A stretch of 64,000 bases of DNA from Alloalcanivorax venustensis ISO4 (GTDB lineage: Bacteria > Pseudomonadota > Gammaproteobacteria > Pseudomonadales > Alcanivoracaceae): contig NZ_ARXR01000005.1 in the NCBI RefSeq assembly GCF_015356855.1, forward strand, positions 113,391 through 177,390. The letters run 5' to 3'. Position 1 is the stretch's first letter. Each line of letters starts with the position of its first letter. Shown here piece after piece: positions 36,202 through 46,043 of the stretch. Below the pieces are notes generated by a model that saw only the letters and a list, made by a program, of their open reading frames with translations, had not been told where the DNA came from and searched no databases. The translations under genes and the position numbers were made by a program.

Positions 36202-36855
36202 ATGGAAAAACAGTTCTGGGAAGAAAAATGGGAAGCGCAGGAGCTGGGCTTCCATCTGTCGTTCGTGCACCCGATCCTGAAGCGTAATCTCGCTGCTTTC
36301 GATCTGCCCGCCGGGGCGACGGTCTTTCTGCCGCTGTGCGGCAAGACGCTGGATATCGGCTGGCTGCTGGAGCAGGAGTTGCGTGTGGTCGGGGTCGAGC
36401 TCAGCGAGTTGGCGGTGAGCCAACTGTTCGAGTCGCTGGGCGTTAGTCCGGACGTGTCCTCCTGGGGCGACGGCCGGGTGTGGCGCCACGGCGCGCTCAC
36501 GGTGTTCCAGGGCGACGTTTTCGCGCTCACGGCGGGCGACCTGGGCGATGTCGCGATGGTCTACGACCGGGCGGCGCTGGTGGCTTTTCCGGCGGCCATG
36601 CGCGAGCGCTACGCGGCGCACCTGGCCTCTGTCACGGCGCGCGCCCCGCAGTTGTTGATCACCTTCGAGTACGACCAGGACCGCATGGATGGCCCGCCGT
36701 TCGCGGTGCCCGCTGAAGAAGTCGAACGCCTTTACGGTAATAGTCACGCGCTGGACTGCCTGTCCCGCAAGGATGTGATCGACAACCAGCCGGCGTTCCG
36801 CGAACGCGGTCTCGATCGTTTCGAGGAAATCGCCTGGCGGTTGGCCCCTCTCTGA
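36202..36855 (+). CDS. tpm: Thiopurine S-methyltransferase
   Basis: A 217-residue SAM-dependent methyltransferase. FWEEKWEAQELGFHLSFVHP at the N-terminus, VFLPLCGKTLDIGWLLEQ (SAM loop), VGVELSELAV and MVYDRAALVAFPAAMRERY are the signature stretches of bacterial Tpm. The family methylates thiopurines and, in pseudomonads, selenium and tellurium oxyanions, giving volatile products and tellurite resistance. The metabolic role here is inference. It begins at ATG 36202 with CGGGAG upstream. Confidence 0.93.
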   Translation: MEKQFWEEKWEAQELGFHLSFVHPILKRNLAAFDLPAGATVFLPLCGKTLDIGWLLEQELRVVGVELSELAVSQLFESLGVSPDVSSWGDGRVWRHGALTVFQGDVFALTAGDLGDVAMVYDRAALVAFPAAMRERYAAHLASVTARAPQLLITFEYDQDRMDGPPFAVPAEEVERLYGNSHALDCLSRKDVIDNQPAFRERGLDRFEEIAWRLAPL

Positions 36856-36959
36856 CCCACCGCTCTGACACCCTTTTACATCCCCCGCCTTGTGCTCGCC
36901 TCTGTAGCCACTAAGTTGGAAGCATTCGACTTCCGATGATTTCAGTGAGGAGACGGACC

Positions 36960-37358
36960 ATGTTGAATGTGAGCGGGGAGACCGTGTGCCGCCTGGTGGA
37001 ATTGGCCCAAGCCTTCCAGGCGCGGGACACGGTGGCCATGCCGGAGGACGCCGGCAACCCCATCGACGATGCGGCTGGCGCGGAGGCGCTGACGGAGCCG
37101 GCGGGCGGCGAAGAGGACGGCTCGGTGGCGGAGTTCCGCACCATTATCGAGGACCTGGAGCCGGATCAGCAGACCGAGGTGGTGGCGCTGATGTGGCTGG
37201 GCCGTGGCGACTTCCAGGAAGACGAGTGGGAGGAGGCCCTGCGTCTGGCCCGCGACGAGTGGACCCCGGACACCGCCGACTTCCTGCTCGGCCACCCGCT
37301 GCTGTCCGAATACCTGGTAGAGGGCCTAGCCGTGTTCGGCGTCCAATGCGACCTCTAA
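36960..37358 (+). CDS. DUF3775 family protein
   Basis: A 132-residue acidic protein. The N-terminal helix (LNVSGETVCRLVELAQAFQAR) and the C-terminal region (LEPDQQTEVVALMWLGRGDFQEDEWEEALRLA-type helices and PDTADFLLGHPLLSEYLVEGL) match the DUF3775 pattern; the middle is low-complexity and acidic. The function is unknown. The ATG at 36960 has GAGGAG eight bases upstream. It ends in a four-base overlap with the convergent hipA stop. Confidence 0.8.
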   Translation: MLNVSGETVCRLVELAQAFQARDTVAMPEDAGNPIDDAAGAEALTEPAGGEEDGSVAEFRTIIEDLEPDQQTEVVALMWLGRGDFQEDEWEEALRLARDEWTPDTADFLLGHPLLSEYLVEGLAVFGVQCDL

Positions 37359-38617
37359 GGGAGCCAGTCCCGTTTTGCTTTACCGATCTGTCGTTTAATG
37401 ACGGCTTGGGCATTGTCGAGTTCACTGGTTAGCTGATGGTCCTCTATGAAGTTGCGGTGCCAAGCCTCTAGATTAGTGCTGAGTGACGAGGCTTGAGCTC
37501 GGATTAACCGGTGAATGTACTTCGGCGCCATCCCCAGTTGATTGGCGAAAACGTCCCAGTGTTTGCGATGGAGATTGCCGGGATCATTGTGACTACCCAC
37601 CGGTAGAGCCAGTTGGTGGCTGATGTTGTCGATGGCTAGAGTACAGACCAGATCATAGAAGGGCGCCAGCGACCAGCCTTTCCGCCCGTGAGAGATCAGC
37701 GATAGGTTCTTCAGGTGGCCGTCGGCGTTCCCCGCTAGCGCATTGAAGATTTGCCAACGAGCGAAGGCTTGTAAATCCAGAGCAGGCCTTAGGCAATGCT
37801 TTTGGATGGCCGCTGCCACCTTGGCCACTGCGTTGTCCCCGGCCTCGTATTTGGCGTTATGGGAGAGTCCCTGCGCCTGGCAGAAGTCTTCTTGGTGCAA
37901 GCGATCTACAACACCGTCGTGGGTTTGGCGATCATAGCGCTCGGCTAGCGACGCGATGTGTGGGCCGATACGCACAAGGCGCACTGGAGCGACCGGCAAT
38001 CCCAACTTTTCGGCGATATAGGTGGTGTAGATTTCCAGCAACGGCACTTGCTTCAGGTCGCGCACCGGAAGTTTCAATATATGTGTGGAAGCGGCGCCGT
38101 CCTCGGGTAGTTGCAGGTGCCAGGTGCCGTCGCAATTGGCTGTGGCTCGTACCGGTATTTTGTCCTGAGCGCCGGCGAGAGAAAGACGTGGTGCGGTGTC
38201 GCCGTCAAGCCAGTTGGCGCGGCCCCTCTCAATCGCTGTTATCAAGTCGGCTTGCGTGAGCACTCGAAGCGCATTCCCATCAGTATTTGGAGAATCACCT
38301 TCTGGCAGCAACTGCAATGCGCCGGCGCAGTCGCCGCCGAGCTTTTCCAGCAGCGTGAAATCGTCGTCGGCGATACCCAGCTGCCGCACCAGCCGGTCCC
38401 GGGCGTTTCCTTCCGGCAACAGATTGGCGAAGAAATGATGCCCGCGCAGATCCGGCGGCAGGAAGTCGCCGGTCTCGTCCACGGGCAGGCTGCAGGAGAT
38501 CGCCCAGCCGTCGTCCAGCCAGTCGCCGTCGTAGATAAACGCCATGCGACCGCCGCCGCTGTCCAACAACCGGCCGACCTTGCGGTCTTGATACCAGACG
38601 TTCAGGGCCCGGCTCAT
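37355..38617 (-). CDS. hipA: HipA family serine/threonine kinase toxin
   Basis: A 420-residue full-length HipA. The N-terminal subdomain (VWYQDRKVGRLL, FFANLLPEGNARD) is followed by the ATP-binding loop LSLAGAQDKIPV near residue 145, the catalytic FNALAGNADGHLKNLSL near 292 and the metal Asp in LAPFYDLVCT near 321. HipA kinases phosphorylate aminoacyl-tRNA synthetases and cause growth arrest and persistence. The start overlaps the hipB stop (ATGA). The region is less GC-rich than its neighbours, consistent with transfer. All kinase residues appear intact, so the toxin should be active when free of HipB. Confidence 0.93.
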   Translation of the reverse strand: MSRALNVWYQDRKVGRLLDSGGGRMAFIYDGDWLDDGWAISCSLPVDETGDFLPPDLRGHHFFANLLPEGNARDRLVRQLGIADDDFTLLEKLGGDCAGALQLLPEGDSPNTDGNALRVLTQADLITAIERGRANWLDGDTAPRLSLAGAQDKIPVRATANCDGTWHLQLPEDGAASTHILKLPVRDLKQVPLLEIYTTYIAEKLGLPVAPVRLVRIGPHIASLAERYDRQTHDGVVDRLHQEDFCQAQGLSHNAKYEAGDNAVAKVAAAIQKHCLRPALDLQAFARWQIFNALAGNADGHLKNLSLISHGRKGWSLAPFYDLVCTLAIDNISHQLALPVGSHNDPGNLHRKHWDVFANQLGMAPKYIHRLIRAQASSLSTNLEAWHRNFIEDHQLTSELDNAQAVIKRQIGKAKRDWLP

Positions 38618-38856
38618 GAGGCACCCCCTCGTGGCACGGCGAACAGATCCAGCCCCACCAGGCGCGCGATCTTCAGCGCCAGTCCCAGACGCACCGTGTC
38701 CTTGCCGCGCTCGAGCTCCGACAAAAAGCGCGGGCCGACGCCGGCGATTTCCGCCAAGTCCACCTGGGTCAGACCCTGGGCCTTACGGGCGGCGCGAATA
38801 CGCCGGCCCAGCTCTTCCGGGCTGTCCACGTTGTACTGTTTCGGCACGGCGCTCAT
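38614..38856 (-). CDS. hipB: HipB antitoxin, XRE-type repressor
   Basis: An 80-residue protein with an XRE helix-turn-helix (LGRRIRAARKAQGLTQVDLAEIAGVGPRFLSELERGK, about residues 16-53) and a short C-terminal strand. HipB binds HipA, neutralises it and represses the operon. Three operator-like sites lie directly upstream at 49-bp centre-to-centre intervals. It is the first gene of hipBA and overlaps hipA by four bases, giving coupled translation. Confidence 0.92.
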   Translation of the reverse strand: MSAVPKQYNVDSPEELGRRIRAARKAQGLTQVDLAEIAGVGPRFLSELERGKDTVRLGLALKIARLVGLDLFAVPRGGAS

Positions 38857-38873
38857 TGAGGCGGCTCCAAATA

Positions 38874-38984
38874 TTCCTGATCGGTAATATTAGGGTGATA
38901 GGGCGCCGGAAGTCCAATAATAATACCGATCGGTAATAAATTGGTGATTAGGCCGGAAACGGGCGACTTTCTTCCCGATCGGTA
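38874..38984. promoter_or_regulatory. Three evenly spaced HipB operators
   Basis: Three sites share a GATC-GGTA core: CCTGATCGGTAA (38876-38887), the perfect palindrome TACCGATCGGTA (38924-38935) and TCCCGATCGGTA (38973-38984). Their GATC centres (38880.5, 38929.5, 38978.5) are each 49 bp apart. The array fills the hipB side of the hipB-katG spacer and is the likely autoregulatory site of HipB. Confidence 0.75.
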
Positions 38985-39063
38985 TCACTGCCAATCGCCA
39001 ATGCCTACCAACGGATTGCCACCAATAAATTCAATTTGTAGCCACCATAGGGAACCTTCACTG

Positions 39064-39090
39064 CCGTCATAAAAATGTCACGGCTATAGT
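39064..39090 (+). promoter_or_regulatory. Candidate Pho box upstream of katG
   Basis: CCGTCATAAAAATGTCACG (39064-39082) agrees with CTGTCATAAATCTGTCACA at 15 of 19 positions, with CCGTCAT and ATGTCAC in the 11-bp period. A TATAGT (39085-39090) lies only three bases after the second half-site, instead of the usual 10, so the promoter geometry is not canonical. katG begins 48 bp after the box. Confidence 0.5.
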
Positions 39091-39130
39091 CCTTCGCGTT
39101 TGCGAATCATTCACAACGCGAGGAGAGACC

Positions 39131-41392
<2,262 letters not shown>

Positions 41393-41459
41393 CACCCTGC
41401 TTCAGAACTTTTTCAGGCAACCCTCCCGCCGGCCCGTGCAAGGCCGGCGGACTTCCCCT

Positions 41460-41488
41460 AGCGGCGACACCCTGTCGCCGCTTTTTTT
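41460..41488 (+). terminator. Intrinsic terminator of katG
   Basis: The stem AGCGGCGACA (41460-41469) pairs with TGTCGCCGCT (41473-41482) around CCC and is followed by TTTTTT. It ends four bases before the stop of the convergent DUF2236 gene. Confidence 0.9.
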
Positions 41489-41491
41489 GCG

Positions 41492-42742
41492 CTAGCGGGC
41501 CAGTTTGTTCACCGGCGTAAAGCTGGTGTCCGCTTTCAGCCGCTGGACCCGTTTCGGGAACTGCTCCCGGCGCGCCCGTTCGCCCAGCCGTATCAGGCTC
41601 CGGTTCACCGACGGCACGCTTTTGCGCACCAGCTCCGCGCCCAACCGTAACGGTATCTGCGCCGGCCACACGTACTTGGTGGCGGTGCGCGGCAGCCCCA
41701 GCTTGTCGCCGGCGTCGTCGCCCAGGACGTAGCGGGTATAGCCGGCGCGCAGGGTGTATTCCAGCCGGCCGAGACGCTTCGCCAGCCAGCCGTCGCCGCT
41801 GTCTTGCAGCGAGGCCCGGGCCAGCGCCTCGCCCAGGCGGCGGCTGTCCTCGTCGCTCTCGCCGATGGTGGCGATCACCTGGTAGAGGGCGCGCATGGCA
41901 TCGGCCTCGCAGGCCGGCAGCAGGCGTTCGTCCACGCCCATCAGGTAGCCCACGTAGCGCCACAGGTGCACCACCGCTTCCCGTTCGCGCTTGCTGAACA
42001 GAAAGCCCAGCGAGCGCAGGCCGGAGAGAAAGATCACCGAAAATTCCAGGATCGTGGCCATGGAATCCCACTGGTTCAGCGGGTGCCCCCAGGCCGGGTC
42101 CCACTTGTCGGACTTGAGCAGCATGGCGCGCACCTGGGCGTGCATCAGGCGCACGCGCACGGCGCTTTTGAAGCCGTCCCGGTCCCGCTCCAGGCCGCCG
42201 GGGGTGGTCACGTCGATCCAGAATTTGCCGGTCTCCACCAGCCGCCGGTTGGCCATGCGGTCCAGCTCGCCGGTGAACGCCAGCGGCTTGGCCGCCGCCG
42301 CCGCCAGATAGCCGCCCATCAGGGACAGATTGCGCAGCACCAGCTCGCCGGCCAGGCCCACCCGGTGGGAGACCTCGCAGGCCAGCCGCAGCTGCGCCCG
42401 GTCCAGCCAGATGGGTTCGTGGTCGATCTGGTGAAACAGGGCGGTCAGTTCTTCCGGCGGGTCGTCGAAGGTGTGCAGGCCCTGTTCCAGGGCCTGGTCC
42501 AGCAGTTTGCGGCCCTGGCCCGCGGGCAGGCGGTGGTACATGGCGACCACCGCGTCGGCGAGCGGATCCCCGGCCAGCATCGCCTGGCGGATCGACGCCA
42601 TCTGCCCCGGCGTCGGGTGCGGGTCGGAGCCGAGCAGCCATTTGAACAGGCGCCGACCGCGCCGCATGCCGGGGCGGTCCGGGTCGCCGACCCGGTTAAG
42701 GCGGGCCGGATCGGTGAGGGGCTCGCGGATCATGGCGGTCAT
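41492..42742 (-). CDS. MpaB/rubber-oxygenase-like protein (DUF2236)
   Basis: A 416-residue all-helical protein of the DUF2236 family (ER-bound oxygenase mpaB/B'/latex-clearing oxygenase catalytic domain). The b-type haem ligand region is in VRVRLMHAQVRAMLL, with the preceding GKFWIDVTTPGGLERDRDG and later VHLWRYVGYLMGVDERLLP, which are family signatures. Members cleave isoprenoid chains or are uncharacterised haem proteins; the substrate here is unknown. The ATG at 42742 has AAGGAG seven bases before it; an upstream frame to 42805 lacks such a site. Confidence 0.82.
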   Translation of the reverse strand: MTAMIREPLTDPARLNRVGDPDRPGMRRGRRLFKWLLGSDPHPTPGQMASIRQAMLAGDPLADAVVAMYHRLPAGQGRKLLDQALEQGLHTFDDPPEELTALFHQIDHEPIWLDRAQLRLACEVSHRVGLAGELVLRNLSLMGGYLAAAAAKPLAFTGELDRMANRRLVETGKFWIDVTTPGGLERDRDGFKSAVRVRLMHAQVRAMLLKSDKWDPAWGHPLNQWDSMATILEFSVIFLSGLRSLGFLFSKREREAVVHLWRYVGYLMGVDERLLPACEADAMRALYQVIATIGESDEDSRRLGEALARASLQDSGDGWLAKRLGRLEYTLRAGYTRYVLGDDAGDKLGLPRTATKYVWPAQIPLRLGAELVRKSVPSVNRSLIRLGERARREQFPKRVQRLKADTSFTPVNKLAR

Positions 42743-42875
42743 GGGGCGCTCCTTGCAGCGTGCGGCTGGCAATGTAGAACCGGTGAGTTCTATGCAGCAT
42801 ATCAAGCCGCCGTGCCGATGACATGACCGGAATGATCAGCGCGGCCGGTGTTTTCGGGCACCGGCCCGGAGCGGG

Positions 42876-43556
42876 TTACCAGGGCAGCTCGCTGCCGTCG
42901 GAGTGCCAGAAGGTGCCGGTGTTGTCCAGGTTGAGCTCGTCCATGCGCTGCACCAGGCGGTGGGCGGCCTTCTCGGCGGTGATGTGCCCGGTGTGGCCGG
43001 TCATGTCGGTCTGCACATAGCCCGGGTGCAGAATGGCCACGGCGATGCCCTTGTCCTTCAGGTCCACGGCGAGGGATTTGCCGGCGGCGTTGAGGCCGGC
43101 CTTGCTGATGCGGTAGCCGTACTTCTTGCCGGAATCGTTATCGGCGATGGAGCCCATGCGCGAGGTCATCAGGCCCACCTTGGCGCCGTCACCGAGGTTG
43201 TCCAGCAGGGCATGGGTGACGCGCAACGGGCCCAGGGTGTTCACTTCGAACTGCTTCTGGATCTGCTCGAAGTTCATGTCCTCCAGGGTTTCGCTCTCCA
43301 TCATGCCGGCGTTGTTGTAGAGCACGTCCACGGGGGTGTCGCCCAGTTCCTGTTTGAGTGTTTGCACGTCCTCGGCGCGGCTCACGTCGATGCCCTCGAT
43401 AACGCGCACGCCCAGATCGTGCAGGTCTTCGCCGCCCTTCTTCACGGCGGACGAGCGGCACACCGCGATAACGTGATTGCCGCGCGCTTTCCACAGGCGC
43501 GCCATGTCATAGCCGATGCCACGGTTGGCACCGGTGATTACGATGGTCTGGCTCAT
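42876..43556 (-). CDS. Short-chain dehydrogenase/reductase (C-factor-like)
   Basis: A 226-residue classical SDR. TGANRGIGYD is the NAD(P) loop (residues 7-16), NNAGM is near 83, the catalytic Ser is in LMTSRMGS and the Tyr/Lys pair is in YGYRISKAG. The short form with AILHPGYVQTDMTG resembles C-factor/csgA-type SDRs. The substrate is unknown. The ATG at 43556 begins the Rossmann strand; a longer frame to 43658 adds an unrelated basic tail. It is divergent from the peroxiredoxin gene. Confidence 0.9.
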   Translation of the reverse strand: MSQTIVITGANRGIGYDMARLWKARGNHVIAVCRSSAVKKGGEDLHDLGVRVIEGIDVSRAEDVQTLKQELGDTPVDVLYNNAGMMESETLEDMNFEQIQKQFEVNTLGPLRVTHALLDNLGDGAKVGLMTSRMGSIADNDSGKKYGYRISKAGLNAAGKSLAVDLKDKGIAVAILHPGYVQTDMTGHTGHITAEKAAHRLVQRMDELNLDNTGTFWHSDGSELPW

Positions 43557-43740
43557 TGGTTCCGTCCTTGCGGTTGCGTAGCGATGCCCCACAACCTGGG
43601 GCCTGCCGGCGCGCGGGGCAACCCGGGGGCGGTGTCCAAAACAGACTTTTACGTTCACTGCGTGGCAGTATTCGGCGCCGGGCGCGGGAACCTGTTACAT
43701 TCCAAGTCCTTCACAATTTCCAGGTTAAAAGGATCGACCC

Positions 43741-44214
43741 ATGACTATTTCCGTAGGCGACAAGATTCCCGATGTCACCATCAAGACCAACGGCGCCAAG
43801 GGCCCCGAGGACCTCTCCACCGGCGAGTTTTTCAAAGGCCGTAAAGTGGTGCTGTTCGCGGTGCCCGGCGCGTTCACTCCGGGGTGTTCCAACACCCACA
43901 TGCCCGGCTTCGTGGTGGAAGCGGACGAGCTGCTCTCCAAGGTGGACGTGATCGCCTGCCTGGCCACCAACGACGCCTTCGTGATGGACGCCTGGCAGAA
44001 GGATCAGAACGCCGAGCGCATCACCATGCTGGCGGACGGCAACGCGGAATTCGTCAAAGCCCTGGGGCTGGAACTGGACGCCACCGGCGGCGGCATGGGC
44101 ATCCGCAGCAAACGCTTCGCGCTGGTCGCCAATGACGGCGTGGTGGAATACCTGGGCGTGGATGAAAAGGGCGTGGAAGACAGCAGCGCCCAGACCGTGC
44201 TCAAGCACATCTGA
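43741..44214 (+). CDS. Peroxiredoxin, Prx5 family
   Basis: A 157-residue thiol peroxidase. The peroxidatic Cys49 sits in VPGAFTPGCSNTHMPGF, the Prx5 signature; a second Cys near 73 (VIACLATND) is not in the usual resolving position, so it is likely a 1-Cys or atypical enzyme. The dimer segment RSKRFALVANDGVVEYLGVDE is present. It reduces hydrogen peroxide and organic hydroperoxides, probably with glutathione/glutaredoxin; no glutaredoxin domain is fused. AAAGG stands upstream of the ATG. Confidence 0.93.
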   Translation: MTISVGDKIPDVTIKTNGAKGPEDLSTGEFFKGRKVVLFAVPGAFTPGCSNTHMPGFVVEADELLSKVDVIACLATNDAFVMDAWQKDQNAERITMLADGNAEFVKALGLELDATGGGMGIRSKRFALVANDGVVEYLGVDEKGVEDSSAQTVLKHI

Positions 44215-44251
44215 ACACGCCGTGGCCGGGGCCGCGCGCCCCGGCCGTGAT

Positions 44252-46030
44252 TCAGCGTTTCAGATATTTGGCCGCCATCGCCTTGACCGACTGGCGGATC
44301 TGCGGGCCGGCCTCCGGGTCGCCTTTCAGGATCGAGCTCAGGTAGCCCTTTACCTGATCCATCTCCAGATGGGTGGGCAGCGGCGGCACGTTGGGATCCA
44401 CCACCGCGTTGATCACCACCGGACGGTCCGCGTTGAGGGCCTCCTCCAGCACCGCCACCACCTGGTCCGGGTCGTCCAGCCGCAGGCCGCGTAACCCCAG
44501 CATCTCCGCGTAGCGGTCGTAGTCGAAATCCGGCAGCGCCTGGGACGATTCGTACTTGGGATCGCCTTCCATCACCCGCTGCTCCCAGGTCACCTGGTTC
44601 AGGTCGCGGTTGTTCAGCACCAGAATCACCAGTCTCGGGTCCGACCATTCCCGCCAATAGTGGGCGGCGGTGATCAGCCCGTTATTGCCGATCATCTGCA
44701 TGGCGCCGTCGCCGACCATGGCCACCACCGGTTTGTCCGGCTCGGCGAACTTCGCCGCCAGGGCATAGGGCACGCCGTTGCCCATGGAGGCGAGCCCGCC
44801 GGAGGTGGTGCCTTGCACCTTGCCGTTGACCTTCAGAAAGCGCGCGTACCAGTCGGTGGCGGTGCCCACGTCGGCGGCCAGCCGGGTGTCGTCGGGCAGC
44901 CGTGACGACAGTTCCCAGAAAATGCGCTGCGGATTGAGCGGCTCGGCGCTGGTATAGGCGCGCGCTTCGACGGTGTCCCACCAGTCGGCGATCCGTTCTT
45001 CCAGATCCGCGCGCCAGCTTGTGTCCTGTTTCGGCGTGATCCGCTCCAGCAGCGCTTCCAGGGTGGCGGCGGCGTCACCGTGCAGGTTCACCTCGGTGGG
45101 GTAGCGCAGCCCCAGGTTGGCCGCGTCGATGTCGATCTGCACCGCGCGCGCCTGATCCTCCTCGGGCAGAAACTCCGCGTAGGGGAAGCTGGTGCCCACC
45201 AGCAGCAGGGTGTCGCAATGGCGCATCATGCGGTCACTGGGTTCGGTGCCCAGCAGCCCCAGGGTACCGGTGACGCCCGGCTGGTAATCGGAAATCATGG
45301 TCTTGGCGAGCACCGCCTTGGCGATGCCGGCGCCCAGCGCGTCGGACAGCTTCAGCAGCGGCTCGACGGCGTCCTTGACCCCGGCGCCGGCCAGGATCGC
45401 CACTTTTTCGCCGGCGTTGAGCACCTCGGCGGCGGCGTCCAGGTCGGTGGCGGCGGCGTGCCGCACCGACGGCCGGTAGCCGACCCCGGACCAGGTGGCG
45501 CCGTGGCCGCCGGGTGGCTCCGCCATGGGCTCGTCCTGCAGATCATTGGGCACCACCACCACGCTGACGGTGCGCTCCGCCTCGGCGATGCGCACCGCCC
45601 GGTCGATCACGTGGCGCGCCTGGGCCGGCGCCATCAGCGTTTGCACGTAGCCGGCGGCGTCCTTGAACAGACTGCCCAGGTCCACCTCCTGCTGGAAGTC
45701 CGAACCCAGGCTGATGCGCGCCTGCTGACCGACCACCGCGACCACCGGCATATGGTCCTTGGCGGCGTCGTAAAGGCCGTTGAGGGCGTGAATCGCGCCC
45801 GGGCCGGAGGTGGTCACCACGGCGCCCGGGCGGCCGGTGTATTTGGCGTGCCCGCAGGCCATGAACGCGGCCAGTTCCTCGTGGCGGGGTTGCACCAGGG
45901 TCACGCCGTCGTTGCGGCGCAGCGCGCTCATCACGCCGTTGATGCCGTCACCGGAATAACCGAACACGCGGTCGATGCCCCATTGCTGCAAGCGATCGAC
46001 AATGAAGTCGCCTACCGTTGCCTTGCTCAT
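44252..46030 (-). CDS. Thiamine-diphosphate enzyme of the pyruvate oxidase/acetolactate synthase family
   Basis: A 592-residue three-domain ThDP enzyme. The catalytic Glu is in VQPRHEELAAFMACGHAK (near residue 52), TSGPGAIHALNGLYDA follows, and the cofactor motif runs from VGDGAMQMIGNNGL to LNNRDLNQVTWEQR. It is closest in pattern to pyruvate oxidase/dehydrogenase-like proteins of soil and marine bacteria; acetolactate synthase proper is less likely because no regulatory-subunit gene is adjacent. It probably decarboxylates a 2-oxo acid. It follows the aminotransferase gene by 13 bp, so one transcript is expected. Confidence 0.82.
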   Translation of the reverse strand: MSKATVGDFIVDRLQQWGIDRVFGYSGDGINGVMSALRRNDGVTLVQPRHEELAAFMACGHAKYTGRPGAVVTTSGPGAIHALNGLYDAAKDHMPVVAVVGQQARISLGSDFQQEVDLGSLFKDAAGYVQTLMAPAQARHVIDRAVRIAEAERTVSVVVVPNDLQDEPMAEPPGGHGATWSGVGYRPSVRHAAATDLDAAAEVLNAGEKVAILAGAGVKDAVEPLLKLSDALGAGIAKAVLAKTMISDYQPGVTGTLGLLGTEPSDRMMRHCDTLLLVGTSFPYAEFLPEEDQARAVQIDIDAANLGLRYPTEVNLHGDAAATLEALLERITPKQDTSWRADLEERIADWWDTVEARAYTSAEPLNPQRIFWELSSRLPDDTRLAADVGTATDWYARFLKVNGKVQGTTSGGLASMGNGVPYALAAKFAEPDKPVVAMVGDGAMQMIGNNGLITAAHYWREWSDPRLVILVLNNRDLNQVTWEQRVMEGDPKYESSQALPDFDYDRYAEMLGLRGLRLDDPDQVVAVLEEALNADRPVVINAVVDPNVPPLPTHLEMDQVKGYLSSILKGDPEAGPQIRQSVKAMAAKYLKR

Positions 46031-46043
46031 ACTGCCTCCTTGG

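Noticed and set aside
38614..38856. HipB as a phage repressor
   Set aside because: The XRE domain alone would fit, but the four-base overlap with a complete hipA and the clustered operators fix it as an antitoxin.
44252..46030. Acetolactate synthase large subunit
   Set aside because: No regulatory-subunit gene is adjacent, and the sequence pattern is nearer to pyruvate oxidase-like proteins; a family-level name is used instead.
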